From: Streptomyces malachitofuscus | Lineage (GTDB): Bacteria; Actinomycetota; Actinomycetes; Streptomycetales; Streptomycetaceae | Reading direction: 5' to 3' | NCBI RefSeq assembly: GCF_014650055.1 | Contig: NZ_BMUF01000001.1 | Coordinates: 620,001 to 684,000, forward strand | Length of the DNA stretch: 64,000 nucleotides | Shown: piece after piece, positions 40,031 through 49,039 of the stretch | How positions within the stretch are numbered: the stretch's first letter is position 1 | Layout of the letters: each line of letters opens with the position of its first letter | Notes under the pieces: model-generated | Seen by the model: the letters and a program-made list of their open reading frames with translations, nothing else | What the model was told of the DNA's origin: nothing | Database searches by the model: none | Translations under genes and position numbers: made by a program

Positions 40031-41283
40031 CGGGCGTCCTCGGGCTTGGTCAGGTCGGCGGCGGGGGCGGACGGGGGCGCGGCGGCCGACGGCGCGGCCG
40101 GAGCCGGGCCCTGCGGCGCCTGCGGAGCGGACTGCGCGTACGGGTTGGGTGCGGGGGCACCCGGGGCCGCCCCAGGGGCGCCCGGAGCGCCGTAGGGGCC
40201 CGCGGGGGCCTGCACCGGAGCACCCTGCGGGGCCGGAGCCGGGAAGGGCTGCCCGCCCTGCTGCGGCGGCGGAGGCGCGTACCAGCCGGGCTGGCCCTGC
40301 CCCGGAACCGGCATCGGCGGCTGCATGCCCGGCGGCAGGGGCTGCTGGAGCCCCGCCTTCTGGTCGATGGTCGACCGGTAGTCGACGGCGCCCTGCGTCA
40401 TCCGCATGTACGCCTCCTCCAGCGACGCCTGGTGCGGCGACAGCTCCCACAGCCGCACGTCGCTGTCGTGGGCGATGTCACTGATGCGCGGCAGCGGCAG
40501 TCCCGTCACCCGCAGCGCGCCGTCCTGCTCCGGCAGCACATGGCCGCCGGCCTCGGTGATCGCGGCGGACAGCTTCTCGCGCTGCTGCGGCTCGGAGTCC
40601 GGCGTGCGCACCCGCGCGAAGTCGGCGGAGTTGGCGGAGATGAAGTCCGTGACGCTCATGTCGGCGAGCAGCTGTCCCCGGCCGATGACGATGAGGTGGT
40701 CGGCGGTCAGCGCCATCTCGCTCATCAGATGGGAGGAGACGAAGACCGTGCGGCCCTCCGCGGCCAGCGACTTCATCAGGTTGCGCACCCAGAGGATGCC
40801 CTCGGGGTCCAGGCCGTTGACGGGCTCGTCGAACAGCAGCACCTGGGGGTCGCCGAGCAGCGCGGCGGCGATGCCGAGCCGCTGGCCCATGCCCAGGGAG
40901 AAGCCCTTCGACCGCCTGCGCGCCACGTCGTGCAGGCCCACGACCCCCAGCACCTCGTCCACGCGGCGGGCCGGGATGCCCGACAGCTGGGCCAGGCTCA
41001 GCAGGTGGTTGCGGGCGGACCGGCCGCCGTGCACCGCCTTGGCGTCCAGCAGCGCACCGACCTGACGGGGGGCGTTGGGCAGCTTGCGGTAGGGATAGCC
41101 GCCGATCGTGACCTGACCCGCGCTGGGGTTGTCCAGGCCCAGGATCATCCGCATCGTCGTCGACTTGCCCGAGCCGTTGGGGCCCAGGAACCCGGTGACG
41201 GCGCCGGGACGCACCTGGAAGGAAAGGTTGTACACAGCGGTCTTGTCGCCGTACCGCTTGGTCAGGCCGACTGCCTCGATCAT
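40027..41283 (-). CDS. ABC transporter ATP-binding protein (copy 1) with Pro/Gln-rich tail
   Basis: Nucleotide-binding subunit of the exporter. Walker A 'GFLGPNGSGKSTTMRMI', signature 'SLGMGQRLGIAAALL', Walker B 'VLLFDEPVNGLDPEG' and H-loop 'VFVSSHLMSEM' are intact. After the ABC domain (about residue 300) comes a 110-residue low-complexity Pro/Ala/Gln/Gly tail, absent from copy 2, possibly a protein-interaction segment. ATG 41283 parallels the start of copy 2; GTG 41292 is possible. Confidence 0.92.
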   Translation of the reverse strand: MIEAVGLTKRYGDKTAVYNLSFQVRPGAVTGFLGPNGSGKSTTMRMILGLDNPSAGQVTIGGYPYRKLPNAPRQVGALLDAKAVHGGRSARNHLLSLAQLSGIPARRVDEVLGVVGLHDVARRRSKGFSLGMGQRLGIAAALLGDPQVLLFDEPVNGLDPEGILWVRNLMKSLAAEGRTVFVSSHLMSEMALTADHLIVIGRGQLLADMSVTDFISANSADFARVRTPDSEPQQREKLSAAITEAGGHVLPEQDGALRVTGLPLPRISDIAHDSDVRLWELSPHQASLEEAYMRMTQGAVDYRSTIDQKAGLQQPLPPGMQPPMPVPGQGQPGWYAPPPPQQGGQPFPAPAPQGAPVQAPAGPYGAPGAPGAAPGAPAPNPYAQSAPQAPQGPAPAAPSAAAPPSAPAADLTKPEDAR

Positions 41284-41402
41284 GCTCCGCACCCATCGAA
41301 AGGTTCAGGACAGCAGGGCGCACGCCCCCGTAAGGGTTAGGAGGATATCCGGGCGCTGACGGTTCCGCCCAAGGCCGGGTAAAAACCGGCCCCGGGCGCC
41401 AC

Positions 41403-42176
41403 TCACTGGGCGTCGCGCCTCTTCAGCAGCACGTAACCGCCCACGAGCGCGGCGGCCACCCACAGCGCCATGATGCCCAGCCCGCCCCAGGGGCCGTACG
41501 GGGTGTCGTCGTCCGGGGGCTGGACCACCTGCATGATCTTGCTGCCGGCCTGGTCGGGCAGGAACCGGCCGACCTTCTTCGTGGCGTCGACGTTGCCGAG
41601 GATGTTGGAGATCAGGAAGAAGAACGGCATCAGGATGCCCAGCGACAGCATGGGGGAGCGCAGCATCGCGGCGACGCCCATGGAGAACAGCGCGATCAGC
41701 GTCATGTAGAGACCGCCGCCGATGACCGCCCGCAGCACTCCGTCGTCGCCGATGGAGGCCTTGTGCTCGCCGAGCATGGCCTGGCCCAGGAAGAAGGTGG
41801 CGAAGCTGGTGGCCATGGAGACGACGAGGGCGAGGGCGGTGGCGACCGCGAGCTTGCTGAACAGGAAGGTGCCGCGCTGCGGCACGGCCGCCAGCGAGGC
41901 GCGGATCATGCCGGTGCTGTACTCGTTCGAGACCACCAGCACCCCGAACACGATCATCGCCAGCTGGCCGAGACTCATTCCCGCGAAGCTGATGAACGTC
42001 GGGTCGAAGGCCGCCCGGTCCTGCGCGCTCAGCGAGTCGAACTCGTTCCTCGACAGCGCCGAGATCAGCATGCCGAGCGCGATGGTGACCACCACCGCCA
42101 GCGACAGTGTCCACACGGTGGACGCCACCGACCGGATCTTGGTCCACTCCGACCGTACGACCTGCGTCGCCGTCAT
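41403..42176 (-). CDS. ABC-2 type transporter permease (copy 2)
   Basis: 257 residues with six membrane segments and the same landmarks as copy 1 ('VRSEWTKIRSVASTVWTL', 'NEYSTGMIRASLAAVPQRG'), but no Pro-rich N-terminus. It follows its ATPase gene by five bases. The similarity in sequence and order indicates that this transporter arose with copy 1 by tandem duplication. Confidence 0.92.
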   Translation of the reverse strand: MTATQVVRSEWTKIRSVASTVWTLSLAVVVTIALGMLISALSRNEFDSLSAQDRAAFDPTFISFAGMSLGQLAMIVFGVLVVSNEYSTGMIRASLAAVPQRGTFLFSKLAVATALALVVSMATSFATFFLGQAMLGEHKASIGDDGVLRAVIGGGLYMTLIALFSMGVAAMLRSPMLSLGILMPFFFLISNILGNVDATKKVGRFLPDQAGSKIMQVVQPPDDDTPYGPWGGLGIMALWVAAALVGGYVLLKRRDAQ

Positions 42177-42181
42177 GCCGC

Positions 42182-43144
42182 TCAGCCCTTCGTCCAGCTC
42201 GCGCCCCACTGCTGCTGCGGGGGTGCGGGCGTGCCGGCGCCGGTGTGCGCGTGGTACTCCACCGACTCCGCGGTCAACTGCATGAACGCCTCCTCCAGGG
42301 AGGCCTGCTGCGGGCTCAGCTCGTGCAGCGTCAGCTGGTGGCGGGCCGCCAGCTCCCCGATGGCCTCGGCCGTGGACCCGTCCACCTCCAGCGCCCCGTC
42401 ACCACTCTCCGCGGCCGTCATCCCGCCCCCGTGCAGCACGTCCAGCAGCCGCTCCCGCTGCGGACTGCGCACCCTCACATACGAGCGTGAGTTGCGCTCG
42501 ATGAAGTCGGCCATCGAGGTGTCGGCGAGCAGCCGGCCCTGCCCGATGACCACCAGATGGTCGGCGGTCAGCGCCATCTCGCTCATCAGATGGGAGGAGA
42601 CGAAGACCGTACGGCCCTGGGCGGCGAGCGACTTCATCAGCGTGCGGATCCAGTGGATGCCCTCGGGGTCGAGCCCGTTGACCGGCTCGTCGAACATCAG
42701 GATGCGCGGGTCGCCGAGCAGCGCGGCGGCGATGCCGAGCCGCTGGCCCATGCCGAGCGAGAACCCCTTGGCCTTCTTCCGCGCCACCGCCGTCAGCCCG
42801 ACCGCGTCCAGCACCTCGTGCACCCGGCGCGGCGGGATGCCGTTGCTCTGGGCGAGGCACAGCAGGTGGTTGTAGGCACTGCGCCCCGGGTGCACGCCCT
42901 TCGCCTCCAGCAGCGCCCCGATGTACGTCAGCGGGTTCTTGAGCCGGTGGTAGTGCGTGCCGTCGATCCGCACGTCCCCGGCGGTCGGGTGGTCCAGGCC
43001 CAGGATCATCCGCATGGTGGTCGACTTGCCGGCGCCGTTCGGACCGAGGAAGCCGGTGACGATGCCCGGCCGGACGGTGAAGGTCAGATTGTTGACCGCC
43101 ACCTTCTCGCCGTACCGCTTGGTCAGCCCCTCGAGCTCGATCAT
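42182..43144 (-). CDS. ABC transporter ATP-binding protein (copy 2)
   Basis: 320 residues. 'MIELEGLTKRYGEKVAVNNL' at the start, Walker A 'GFLGPNGAGKSTTMRMI', signature 'SLGMGQRLGIAAALL' and Walker B 'ILMFDEPVNGLDPEG'. Nearly identical blocks to copy 1 over the ABC domain, but with a short C-terminus ending 'PQQQWGASWTKG'. Probably partners mainly with the adjacent permease, though mixing with copy 1 is conceivable. Confidence 0.93.
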   Translation of the reverse strand: MIELEGLTKRYGEKVAVNNLTFTVRPGIVTGFLGPNGAGKSTTMRMILGLDHPTAGDVRIDGTHYHRLKNPLTYIGALLEAKGVHPGRSAYNHLLCLAQSNGIPPRRVHEVLDAVGLTAVARKKAKGFSLGMGQRLGIAAALLGDPRILMFDEPVNGLDPEGIHWIRTLMKSLAAQGRTVFVSSHLMSEMALTADHLVVIGQGRLLADTSMADFIERNSRSYVRVRSPQRERLLDVLHGGGMTAAESGDGALEVDGSTAEAIGELAARHQLTLHELSPQQASLEEAFMQLTAESVEYHAHTGAGTPAPPQQQWGASWTKG

Positions 43145-43166
43145 GCGGCCACGCTAAAACGGGACA

Positions 43167-43198
43167 AAGCCCTCTGCCACCTCAGTGGCAGAGGGCTT
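43167..43198. terminator. Perfect 14-bp terminator between filP and the ABC genes
   Basis: AAGCCCTCTGCCAC 43167-43180 pairs exactly with GTGGCAGAGGGCTT 43185-43198 around CTCA. It lies 19 bp beyond the filP stop on the minus strand and 22 bp upstream of the ABC ATPase start, so it ends filP transcription. Confidence 0.88.
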
Positions 43199-43217
43199 CG
43201 CCGACGTGCGGTCGCCG

Positions 43218-44156
43218 TTACCGGGACTGCTGGGCCGGAACCCCGCGGGAGATCGGCTCGTCCTCGGCGGCGGGCGCGCCGGTCGCGGCCACCGCGGCAC
43301 CGGTGAGCGTCGCCAGCATCTCGCGGACGTTCGTCAGCTGGGCGTTGATGGAGTCGCGGCGGTTGGTCAGCGCCGCGAGCTCGCGCTCGGATTCCGAACG
43401 GATCCGGTCCGCCTTGGCGTTGGCGTCGGCCACGATGTCCTCGGCCTGGCGCTGCGCGGTCTCCACCGTCTGGCGGGCGCGGCGCTCGGCGTCGGTGCGC
43501 AGCTTCTCGGCCTCCAGGCGCAGCTGCTCCGCGCGGTGCTCGATCTCCGCCAGGCGCTTCTCGGCCTTGGCCTGACGCGAGGCCAGGTCACGCTCGGACT
43601 GCTCGCGGCGCTTGGCGAGGTTCGTCTCGAAGTCGGCGGCTGCCTGAGCGGCCTTGGCGCGGGTCTCCTCGAAGAGGGCGTCCGCCTCCTCCCGCTTGGA
43701 CTGCGCGTCCTTCTGCGCCTCGGAACGCAGCTGGGACGCCTCGCCCTTGGCCTTCTCGACGATCCGGACGCCCTCGTCCTCCGCCTTGGCCTTGCGCTCG
43801 GCGGCGTACGACTCGGCGTCGTTGCGCACCTGCTGGGCGGCCGACTCGGCGAGCTCGCGGTGCTGCTCCGCCGCGCGCCGGGCCTCCTCGCGCAGGTCCT
43901 TGGCCTCCTCCTCGGCGAGTCGGAGGATCTTCTCCACGCGCGCGCCGAGACCCGCGTACGACGGCTCGGCGTCGTTGACCTGGGCCTGGGCGTTCTGCGT
44001 CTCGAGGTGGAGCTCTTCGATGCGCTTTTCCAGAGCGGTGATGCGGGCGAGAGCGCTGTCACGGTCGGAGACGAGCTTGGAGATACGTTCGTCCACCTGA
44101 GCGCGGTCGTACCCACGCCGCACAAGCTCGAAGCCGTAGGGGGAAGTGTCGCTCAT
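43218..44156 (-). CDS. filP: Filament-forming coiled-coil protein FilP
   Basis: Intermediate-filament-like cytoskeletal protein that supports polar growth and hyphal stiffness together with DivIVA and Scy. The 312 residues are almost wholly coiled coil rich in Ala, Glu, Arg and Gln from about residue 20 to 285. The first residues 'PYGFELVRRGYDRAQVDERI' resemble the N-terminal membrane-targeting motif of DivIVA. The C-terminus is short, uncoiled and Ala/Pro-rich. The gene is downstream of scy in the same orientation with a 183-bp gap and its own terminator. Confidence 0.96.
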   Translation of the reverse strand: MSDTSPYGFELVRRGYDRAQVDERISKLVSDRDSALARITALEKRIEELHLETQNAQAQVNDAEPSYAGLGARVEKILRLAEEEAKDLREEARRAAEQHRELAESAAQQVRNDAESYAAERKAKAEDEGVRIVEKAKGEASQLRSEAQKDAQSKREEADALFEETRAKAAQAAADFETNLAKRREQSERDLASRQAKAEKRLAEIEHRAEQLRLEAEKLRTDAERRARQTVETAQRQAEDIVADANAKADRIRSESERELAALTNRRDSINAQLTNVREMLATLTGAAVAATGAPAAEDEPISRGVPAQQSR

Positions 44157-44339
44157 GGGGTTCCTGTCGAATGAGACCGGTGAGGTGATAGGTGGAATCC
44201 TAGGGGCCGAAGCGCTGTGTCATCGAGCGGATGCACGTTTGATACGGAGAATGACACCCCTTTTGAGTGGCTCGCCGCCGGAAGGCTTGCCAAAGCCATG
44301 GTCAAAGCCCTCACCGTACAAGGGTTTTGGTCTGGTTTG

Positions 44340-47300
44340 CTAGCTATCGGATGACTTGCCACCCGTACGGGTAGCACCCGCGGCGGCCCCCGCCTTGACC
44401 CCGTTGTCCTTGCCGCCCGCCGGTGCCTCGAAGGACTCCAGCGCCTCCAGCACGTCCTGCACGCGGGAGATCTCCGCGTTGATGTCCTCGCGGCGCCGCA
44501 CCAGCACCTCCAGCTCGCGCTTGCCCTCCTCGACCGTGCGCCGCGCCTCGCGGACCGCCTCGGTCTTCAGCTCCTCGGCCTCCTTCACGAGCGTGGCCTT
44601 CTTCTGCTCCGCCTCCTTCAGCAGACCCTCGGCCTTCTTCACGGCGGCGATCCGCACCTTGCCCGCCTCGGAGTTGGCCTCGGACACGATCTCCTTGGCC
44701 TTGGCCTCCGCCTTGGCGAGCTGCTCCTCGGCGGCCTTGATGAGCGCGTCGCAGCGGTCGCCCGTGGACTTCATCGTCTCCGCCGCCTCACGGCGGGCCC
44801 GCTCGTGCAGCTCCTCGATCTCACCGGTGATGCGGTCGCGCAGCTCCTCGGCGCGCTGCCTGATCTGTGTCGCGTCCCGGCGCGCGCCGACCAGCAGCTC
44901 GTCCGCGTCCGTACGGGCCTTCTCCACCCGTGCGTTGCCCTCGACGGTCGCCTCGGACACCAGCCGCTCGGCCTCGGTGCGGGCCGCACCGACCATCGTG
45001 TCCGCCTGCGACTCGGCGTCCGCCGTCGTCTTCTGCGCCTGCTGCTGCGCCTCGGTGAGCAGCTTGTCCGCCTCGGCGGTGGTCTCCGTGATGAGCGTGT
45101 CGACCTGCTCGGCCGCCTCCGAACGCCGCTTGTTGGCCTCCTTGCGGGCCTCGTCCAGCGTCCGCTCTGCCTCCTCGCGCGCGTTGGCCACCAGCCGCTC
45201 GGCCTCCGACTCCGCCTCGGACCTGACCCGCTCGGCGTCCTGACGGAGCCGCTCCGCGTGCGTCTGCGCCGACCCCAACGTCTCCGCGGCCTCGGCCCGC
45301 AGCCGCTCCGCGTCACCGGTCGCGTCCGCGATCAGCTTCTCCGCCTTGGCGACCGACTCGGAGCGCACCCGCTCCGCCTCGGCGGCCGTCTCGGTCCGCA
45401 GCCGGTCGGTCTCCGTGACGGTGTCCTCGGTGAGCCGCTCGGCCTCGCCGCGGGCCTCCGTGATGAGCGTGTCCGCCTGCGTCGCCGCGTCCGAACGGAT
45501 CCGGTTGGCGTCCTCGCGGGCCTCCGCCCGGGTACGCGCGGCGGCCTGCTCGGCCTCGGCGACGGCGTCCGACGCCTCCGTACGCAACCGCTGGGCGTGC
45601 TCGGACACCTCCGAGCGGATCCGCTCGGCCTCCGTGATCGCCTCCGAGACGGTGCGCTCGGCCAGCGACTTGGCGGCCTCCGTCTCCTCGTGCGCCTCGC
45701 GCCGCAGCCGGCCCGCGTCCTCGCTCGCCCGCTCCCGCTCCGCGTAGGCGTCGGCGCGGACCCGGTCCGCCTCCTCCTCGGCCTCGCGACGCGTACGGTC
45801 CGCCGCGTGGTCGGCGGCGGAGCGCAGCCCGGCGATCTCCTCCTGCGCCTGCTCGTGCAGCCCCGCGACGGAGTCCCGCACCTGCTGGGCGTGCTGCTCG
45901 GCCGCCGACACCATCTCCGTGGCGCGCCGGTCCGCCTCCTCGACCAGACGCACGGCCTCGGCCTGCGCCTCCTCCACGCGGGTGCGCGCCGATGCCAGCA
46001 GCTCCTCGCTCTGCTCGCGCGCCCGCTCGCGCTCCTGGTCGGCCTCCTGCCGGGCCGCGCCGAGGAGTTCCTCGGCCTCGCGCCGCCGCCGGGCCGCCTC
46101 CTCCTGCGCGGCGGCCAGGGTCTCGGACGCCTCCGCACCGATCCGCTCGGCCGCGGCCTGCGCCTCCGCGCGCATCCGGTCGGCGCTGTCCTGCGCCTCC
46201 GACTTCAGCCGCTCCGCCTCGGCCGCGGCCTCCGAACGCAGCCGTACGGCGACGGACTCGCCCTCCGCGCGGGAGGCCGACGCGTCGGCGGCGGCCTCGT
46301 CGCGCAGCCGCTCGGCCTCGGCCTCCGCCTGCTGCTGGAGCGCACGGATCCGCTCGGCGGCCTCGCTGCGCAGCCGCTCGCCCTCCTCGGCCGCCTCACG
46401 GCGGATCCGGCCGGCCTCCTCGCGCGCGTCGCTCAGCGCCTGCTCGGCGGCGGCGAGCCGCTCCTCGGCCTCCGTGTGCAGCCGGGTCAGTTCGTCCGCG
46501 GCCTCCGCGCGGCGGGCCTCGACGGCCCGCTCGGTCTCCTCACGCAGCTCGCGCGCGGCCCGCTCGGCGTCCTCCTTGAGCGCGTCGGCCTGCTCGACGG
46601 CCTCCGCGCGGTGCCGCTCGGCCTCCTTGCGCGTGCGGTCCAGCGTCTCCTCGGCCTGCCGACGCAGCGTGGTGGCGCGCTCGATGGCCTCGGTGCGGAC
46701 CTTCTCGCTGTCGGTCTGCGCGGTGGAGCGCAGTTCATCGGCATCGGCCTTCGCCTTGGCGAGCAGCTCCTCGGCGGACTTCGCCGCCTCCTCGATCTGC
46801 GCCACGGCCTCCTTGCGGGCCTCCGCGCGGATCTTCTCGCCCTCGGCGACCGCATCCGCGCGCAGCTGCTCGGCCTCGCCGCGCAGCCGGCGCGCCTCCT
46901 CCTGGAGCTCGACCGTCTTGGCGCGGTACTCCTTGGTGTCGTCCTTCGCCGCGCCCTTGAGCTGCTGGGCGATGTCGTGCGCCTCCGCGCGCAGCCGGTC
47001 GGCCTCGGCCTCGGCCTCCCTGCGGATCCGCTCGGCCTCCTCGGCCGCCGCCTTCGTGGTCTGCTTGGCCTCCTCGGACGCCTTGTTGAGCACGTCCTCG
47101 GCGGTCCTGGCCGCCTTGGACAGCTGGGTGGCGGACTCCTCGGCGGTGAGCGTGCGAGCCTTCTCGGCGGCCTCCGCGACGATCTTCTCGGCCTCGGCGC
47201 GGGCGTCGGCGACCAGCTGCTCGGCGTCCGCCTTGGTGGTCTCGGCCTCCTTGGTGGCCTCGCTGACCAGCCGGGCCACCTGCTCCTTGGCGGTGCGCGT

Positions 47301-48221
47301 ACGGGTCTCGTTGGCTGCCTCGGCGGAGGCGAGCGCCTTGGCGGCGGCCTCCTTGGCCTCGGCGACCACCTTCTCCGCCTCGGCGCGCGCCTCGCGCAGC
47401 GCGCTCTCGGCCTCCGACATGCGCTGCTCGGCGGCCTTGGCGAGCTCCTGGGCCTCGCGGCGGGCCGACTCCGACTCGGAGGCCGTGGACGTCCGCACCT
47501 GCTCGGCGCGCTCGGTGGCCTCCTGCGCCTCCGTGGTGGCGGTGGTCAGCAGCCGGTCGGCGTCCGCGCGGGCCCGGCGCAGCAGCTGCTCGGCCTCCGC
47601 GCGGGCCGACTCGGCCTCGCTCTGCAGCCGGCGACGGGCCTCGGCCGTCAGCCGCTCGGCCTCCTCGCGGGCGGCGGCCATGGCCTGCTCCCGCTCCGCG
47701 CGGGTCTCCTCCATGAGCCGGCGGGCCTGCTCCTCGGTGCGGGCCCGCAGCTGCTCCGCCCACGCCACGTTCTCGTTGACGTGCGACTCGACGGTCTGCC
47801 TGCGCTCGGCCAGCTCCTGATCGAGCTGCTGGCGCCGCGTCACCGCCTCCTGGTGCAGCTCCGCCTGCAGCCGGGCCGCCTGCTCCGCGTGCTCCTGGAG
47901 GATCCGCTGGGTCTGCGCCCGGGCCTGGCTCAGCTCCCGCTCGGCGTCCGCGCGGAGCTGGTCGGCCTGCAGCTGGGCGTTGCGCAGCAACTGCTCGGCC
48001 TGGTAGCCGATGTCGCCGCCGTCGTACGCGGGCCGGGACATGATGGTGCGCCGCGCCTCGTGCAGCTTGGCGCGCAGCACCTCGACCTGGTAGCCGAGGT
48101 CCTCGGCGTGCTGGATCGCCTTTTCCCGCTCGGTCTTCAGCCGCTTCATCTCGGCTTCGAACCGAGAGAGGTGGTCGACGTCAGCCGCCGGCTCTCGCTC
48201 CTGGCTCTCGTAGCCCCGCAC
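44340..48221 (-). CDS. scy: Giant coiled-coil polarity protein Scy
   Basis: Scaffold of the hyphal tip-organising centre (with DivIVA and FilP), controlling branching and polarity in Streptomyces. 1293 residues, nearly all coiled coil built on the published 51-residue repeat with hendecad spacing; the repeat unit ('EAERLRSEA' and similar) recurs throughout. Extreme Ala/Glu/Arg bias gives large open frames on the other strand that are not genes. GTG 48221 ('MRGYESQERE') matches the S. coelicolor start; a TTG at 48272 adds 17 residues. The product is somewhat shorter than the S. coelicolor protein (about 1326 residues from memory), suggesting repeat-number variation. Confidence 0.95.
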   Translation of the reverse strand: MRGYESQEREPAADVDHLSRFEAEMKRLKTEREKAIQHAEDLGYQVEVLRAKLHEARRTIMSRPAYDGGDIGYQAEQLLRNAQLQADQLRADAERELSQARAQTQRILQEHAEQAARLQAELHQEAVTRRQQLDQELAERRQTVESHVNENVAWAEQLRARTEEQARRLMEETRAEREQAMAAAREEAERLTAEARRRLQSEAESARAEAEQLLRRARADADRLLTTATTEAQEATERAEQVRTSTASESESARREAQELAKAAEQRMSEAESALREARAEAEKVVAEAKEAAAKALASAEAANETRTRTAKEQVARLVSEATKEAETTKADAEQLVADARAEAEKIVAEAAEKARTLTAEESATQLSKAARTAEDVLNKASEEAKQTTKAAAEEAERIRREAEAEADRLRAEAHDIAQQLKGAAKDDTKEYRAKTVELQEEARRLRGEAEQLRADAVAEGEKIRAEARKEAVAQIEEAAKSAEELLAKAKADADELRSTAQTDSEKVRTEAIERATTLRRQAEETLDRTRKEAERHRAEAVEQADALKEDAERAARELREETERAVEARRAEAADELTRLHTEAEERLAAAEQALSDAREEAGRIRREAAEEGERLRSEAAERIRALQQQAEAEAERLRDEAAADASASRAEGESVAVRLRSEAAAEAERLKSEAQDSADRMRAEAQAAAERIGAEASETLAAAQEEAARRRREAEELLGAARQEADQERERAREQSEELLASARTRVEEAQAEAVRLVEEADRRATEMVSAAEQHAQQVRDSVAGLHEQAQEEIAGLRSAADHAADRTRREAEEEADRVRADAYAERERASEDAGRLRREAHEETEAAKSLAERTVSEAITEAERIRSEVSEHAQRLRTEASDAVAEAEQAAARTRAEAREDANRIRSDAATQADTLITEARGEAERLTEDTVTETDRLRTETAAEAERVRSESVAKAEKLIADATGDAERLRAEAAETLGSAQTHAERLRQDAERVRSEAESEAERLVANAREEAERTLDEARKEANKRRSEAAEQVDTLITETTAEADKLLTEAQQQAQKTTADAESQADTMVGAARTEAERLVSEATVEGNARVEKARTDADELLVGARRDATQIRQRAEELRDRITGEIEELHERARREAAETMKSTGDRCDALIKAAEEQLAKAEAKAKEIVSEANSEAGKVRIAAVKKAEGLLKEAEQKKATLVKEAEELKTEAVREARRTVEEGKRELEVLVRRREDINAEISRVQDVLEALESFEAPAGGKDNGVKAGAAAGATRTGGKSSDS

Positions 48222-48451
48222 TGCGCGGTCCCATCCGTCCCCTGGTCGCAAGTCTGGCCGAGCTCCGTCCAACCGCCGAACGGGGCCCCCGGGGGAATGG
48301 TGTCAGATCAACGGCGGAGCATGGGCTGCTGCCCCGCGCTCGCCCCCCGAAACCCGGACCCCGGCGATCCCGCCGCCAAAGACGACGGGACTCGGTCACC
48401 ACGCATGGAGCGGCGACCAGACCCAACCCTACCGGCCCTTATGTACGTGGG

Positions 48452-48892
48452 TCAGTGCTCGGACGACTCAACGGGCGCCGAAGTGACCAGTTCTGTCAGT
48501 ACGCCATGGCAGTCCTTGGGGTGCAGGAAGGTGATCCGTGACCCCATGGAGCCGCGCCGGGGCTCTTCGTACAGAACGCGTACGCCCTTCTCCTTGATGT
48601 CGGCCGACTCCGCGTCCACATCCGCCGTACCGAAAGCGATGTGGTGGACGCCCTCGCCGTTCTTCGCCAGCCACTTGGCGACGGTGGAGTCCTCCCGGGT
48701 CGGCTCGAGCAGCTGCAGGTAGGAGGCCCCGCCGTCCGAGGTGTCGTTGATCTTGAGCATGGCCTCGCGCACGCCCTGCTCCTCGTTGACCTCGGAGTGG
48801 AACACCTCGAAGCCGTAGGTGGCCCGGTAGAACTCCACGGTCCTGTCCAGGTCGAAACAGGCGATCCCGATGTGGTCGATTCGCGTCAGCAT
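48452..48892 (-). CDS. mce: Methylmalonyl-CoA epimerase
   Basis: Interconverts (2R)- and (2S)-methylmalonyl-CoA. The 146-residue glyoxalase-fold protein has two beta-alpha-beta-beta-beta modules; metal ligands are His7 ('TRIDHIGIA'), the Gln/Glu of 'YLQLLEPT', His near 'GVHHIAFGT' and Glu in 'HGVLTELV'. It is divergent from the thiolase gene with a 147-bp gap. With MeaB and IcmA nearby, it belongs to propionyl/methylmalonyl-CoA handling, which also supplies polyketide extender units. Confidence 0.95.
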   Translation of the reverse strand: MLTRIDHIGIACFDLDRTVEFYRATYGFEVFHSEVNEEQGVREAMLKINDTSDGGASYLQLLEPTREDSTVAKWLAKNGEGVHHIAFGTADVDAESADIKEKGVRVLYEEPRRGSMGSRITFLHPKDCHGVLTELVTSAPVESSEH

Positions 48893-49039
48893 GGATTCAG
48901 TGCAGCGCCCCCGGGACGGTTACGCAACGTGCGCGCGATCACACCGAAAGGCCGATGACGGGGTCCACCGCACGTCAGTACATTCGAAGTAAACCCTCGT
49001 TCACTCCTCGGCTGTGCAGCCGGAAGGGGATCGCAGCTC

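Noticed and set aside
44805..48722. A 1305-codon open frame on the plus strand opposite scy
   Set aside because: It is the complement of the repetitive Ala/Glu/Arg codons of Scy, giving Leu/Gly/Arg repeats. No start context or known domain.
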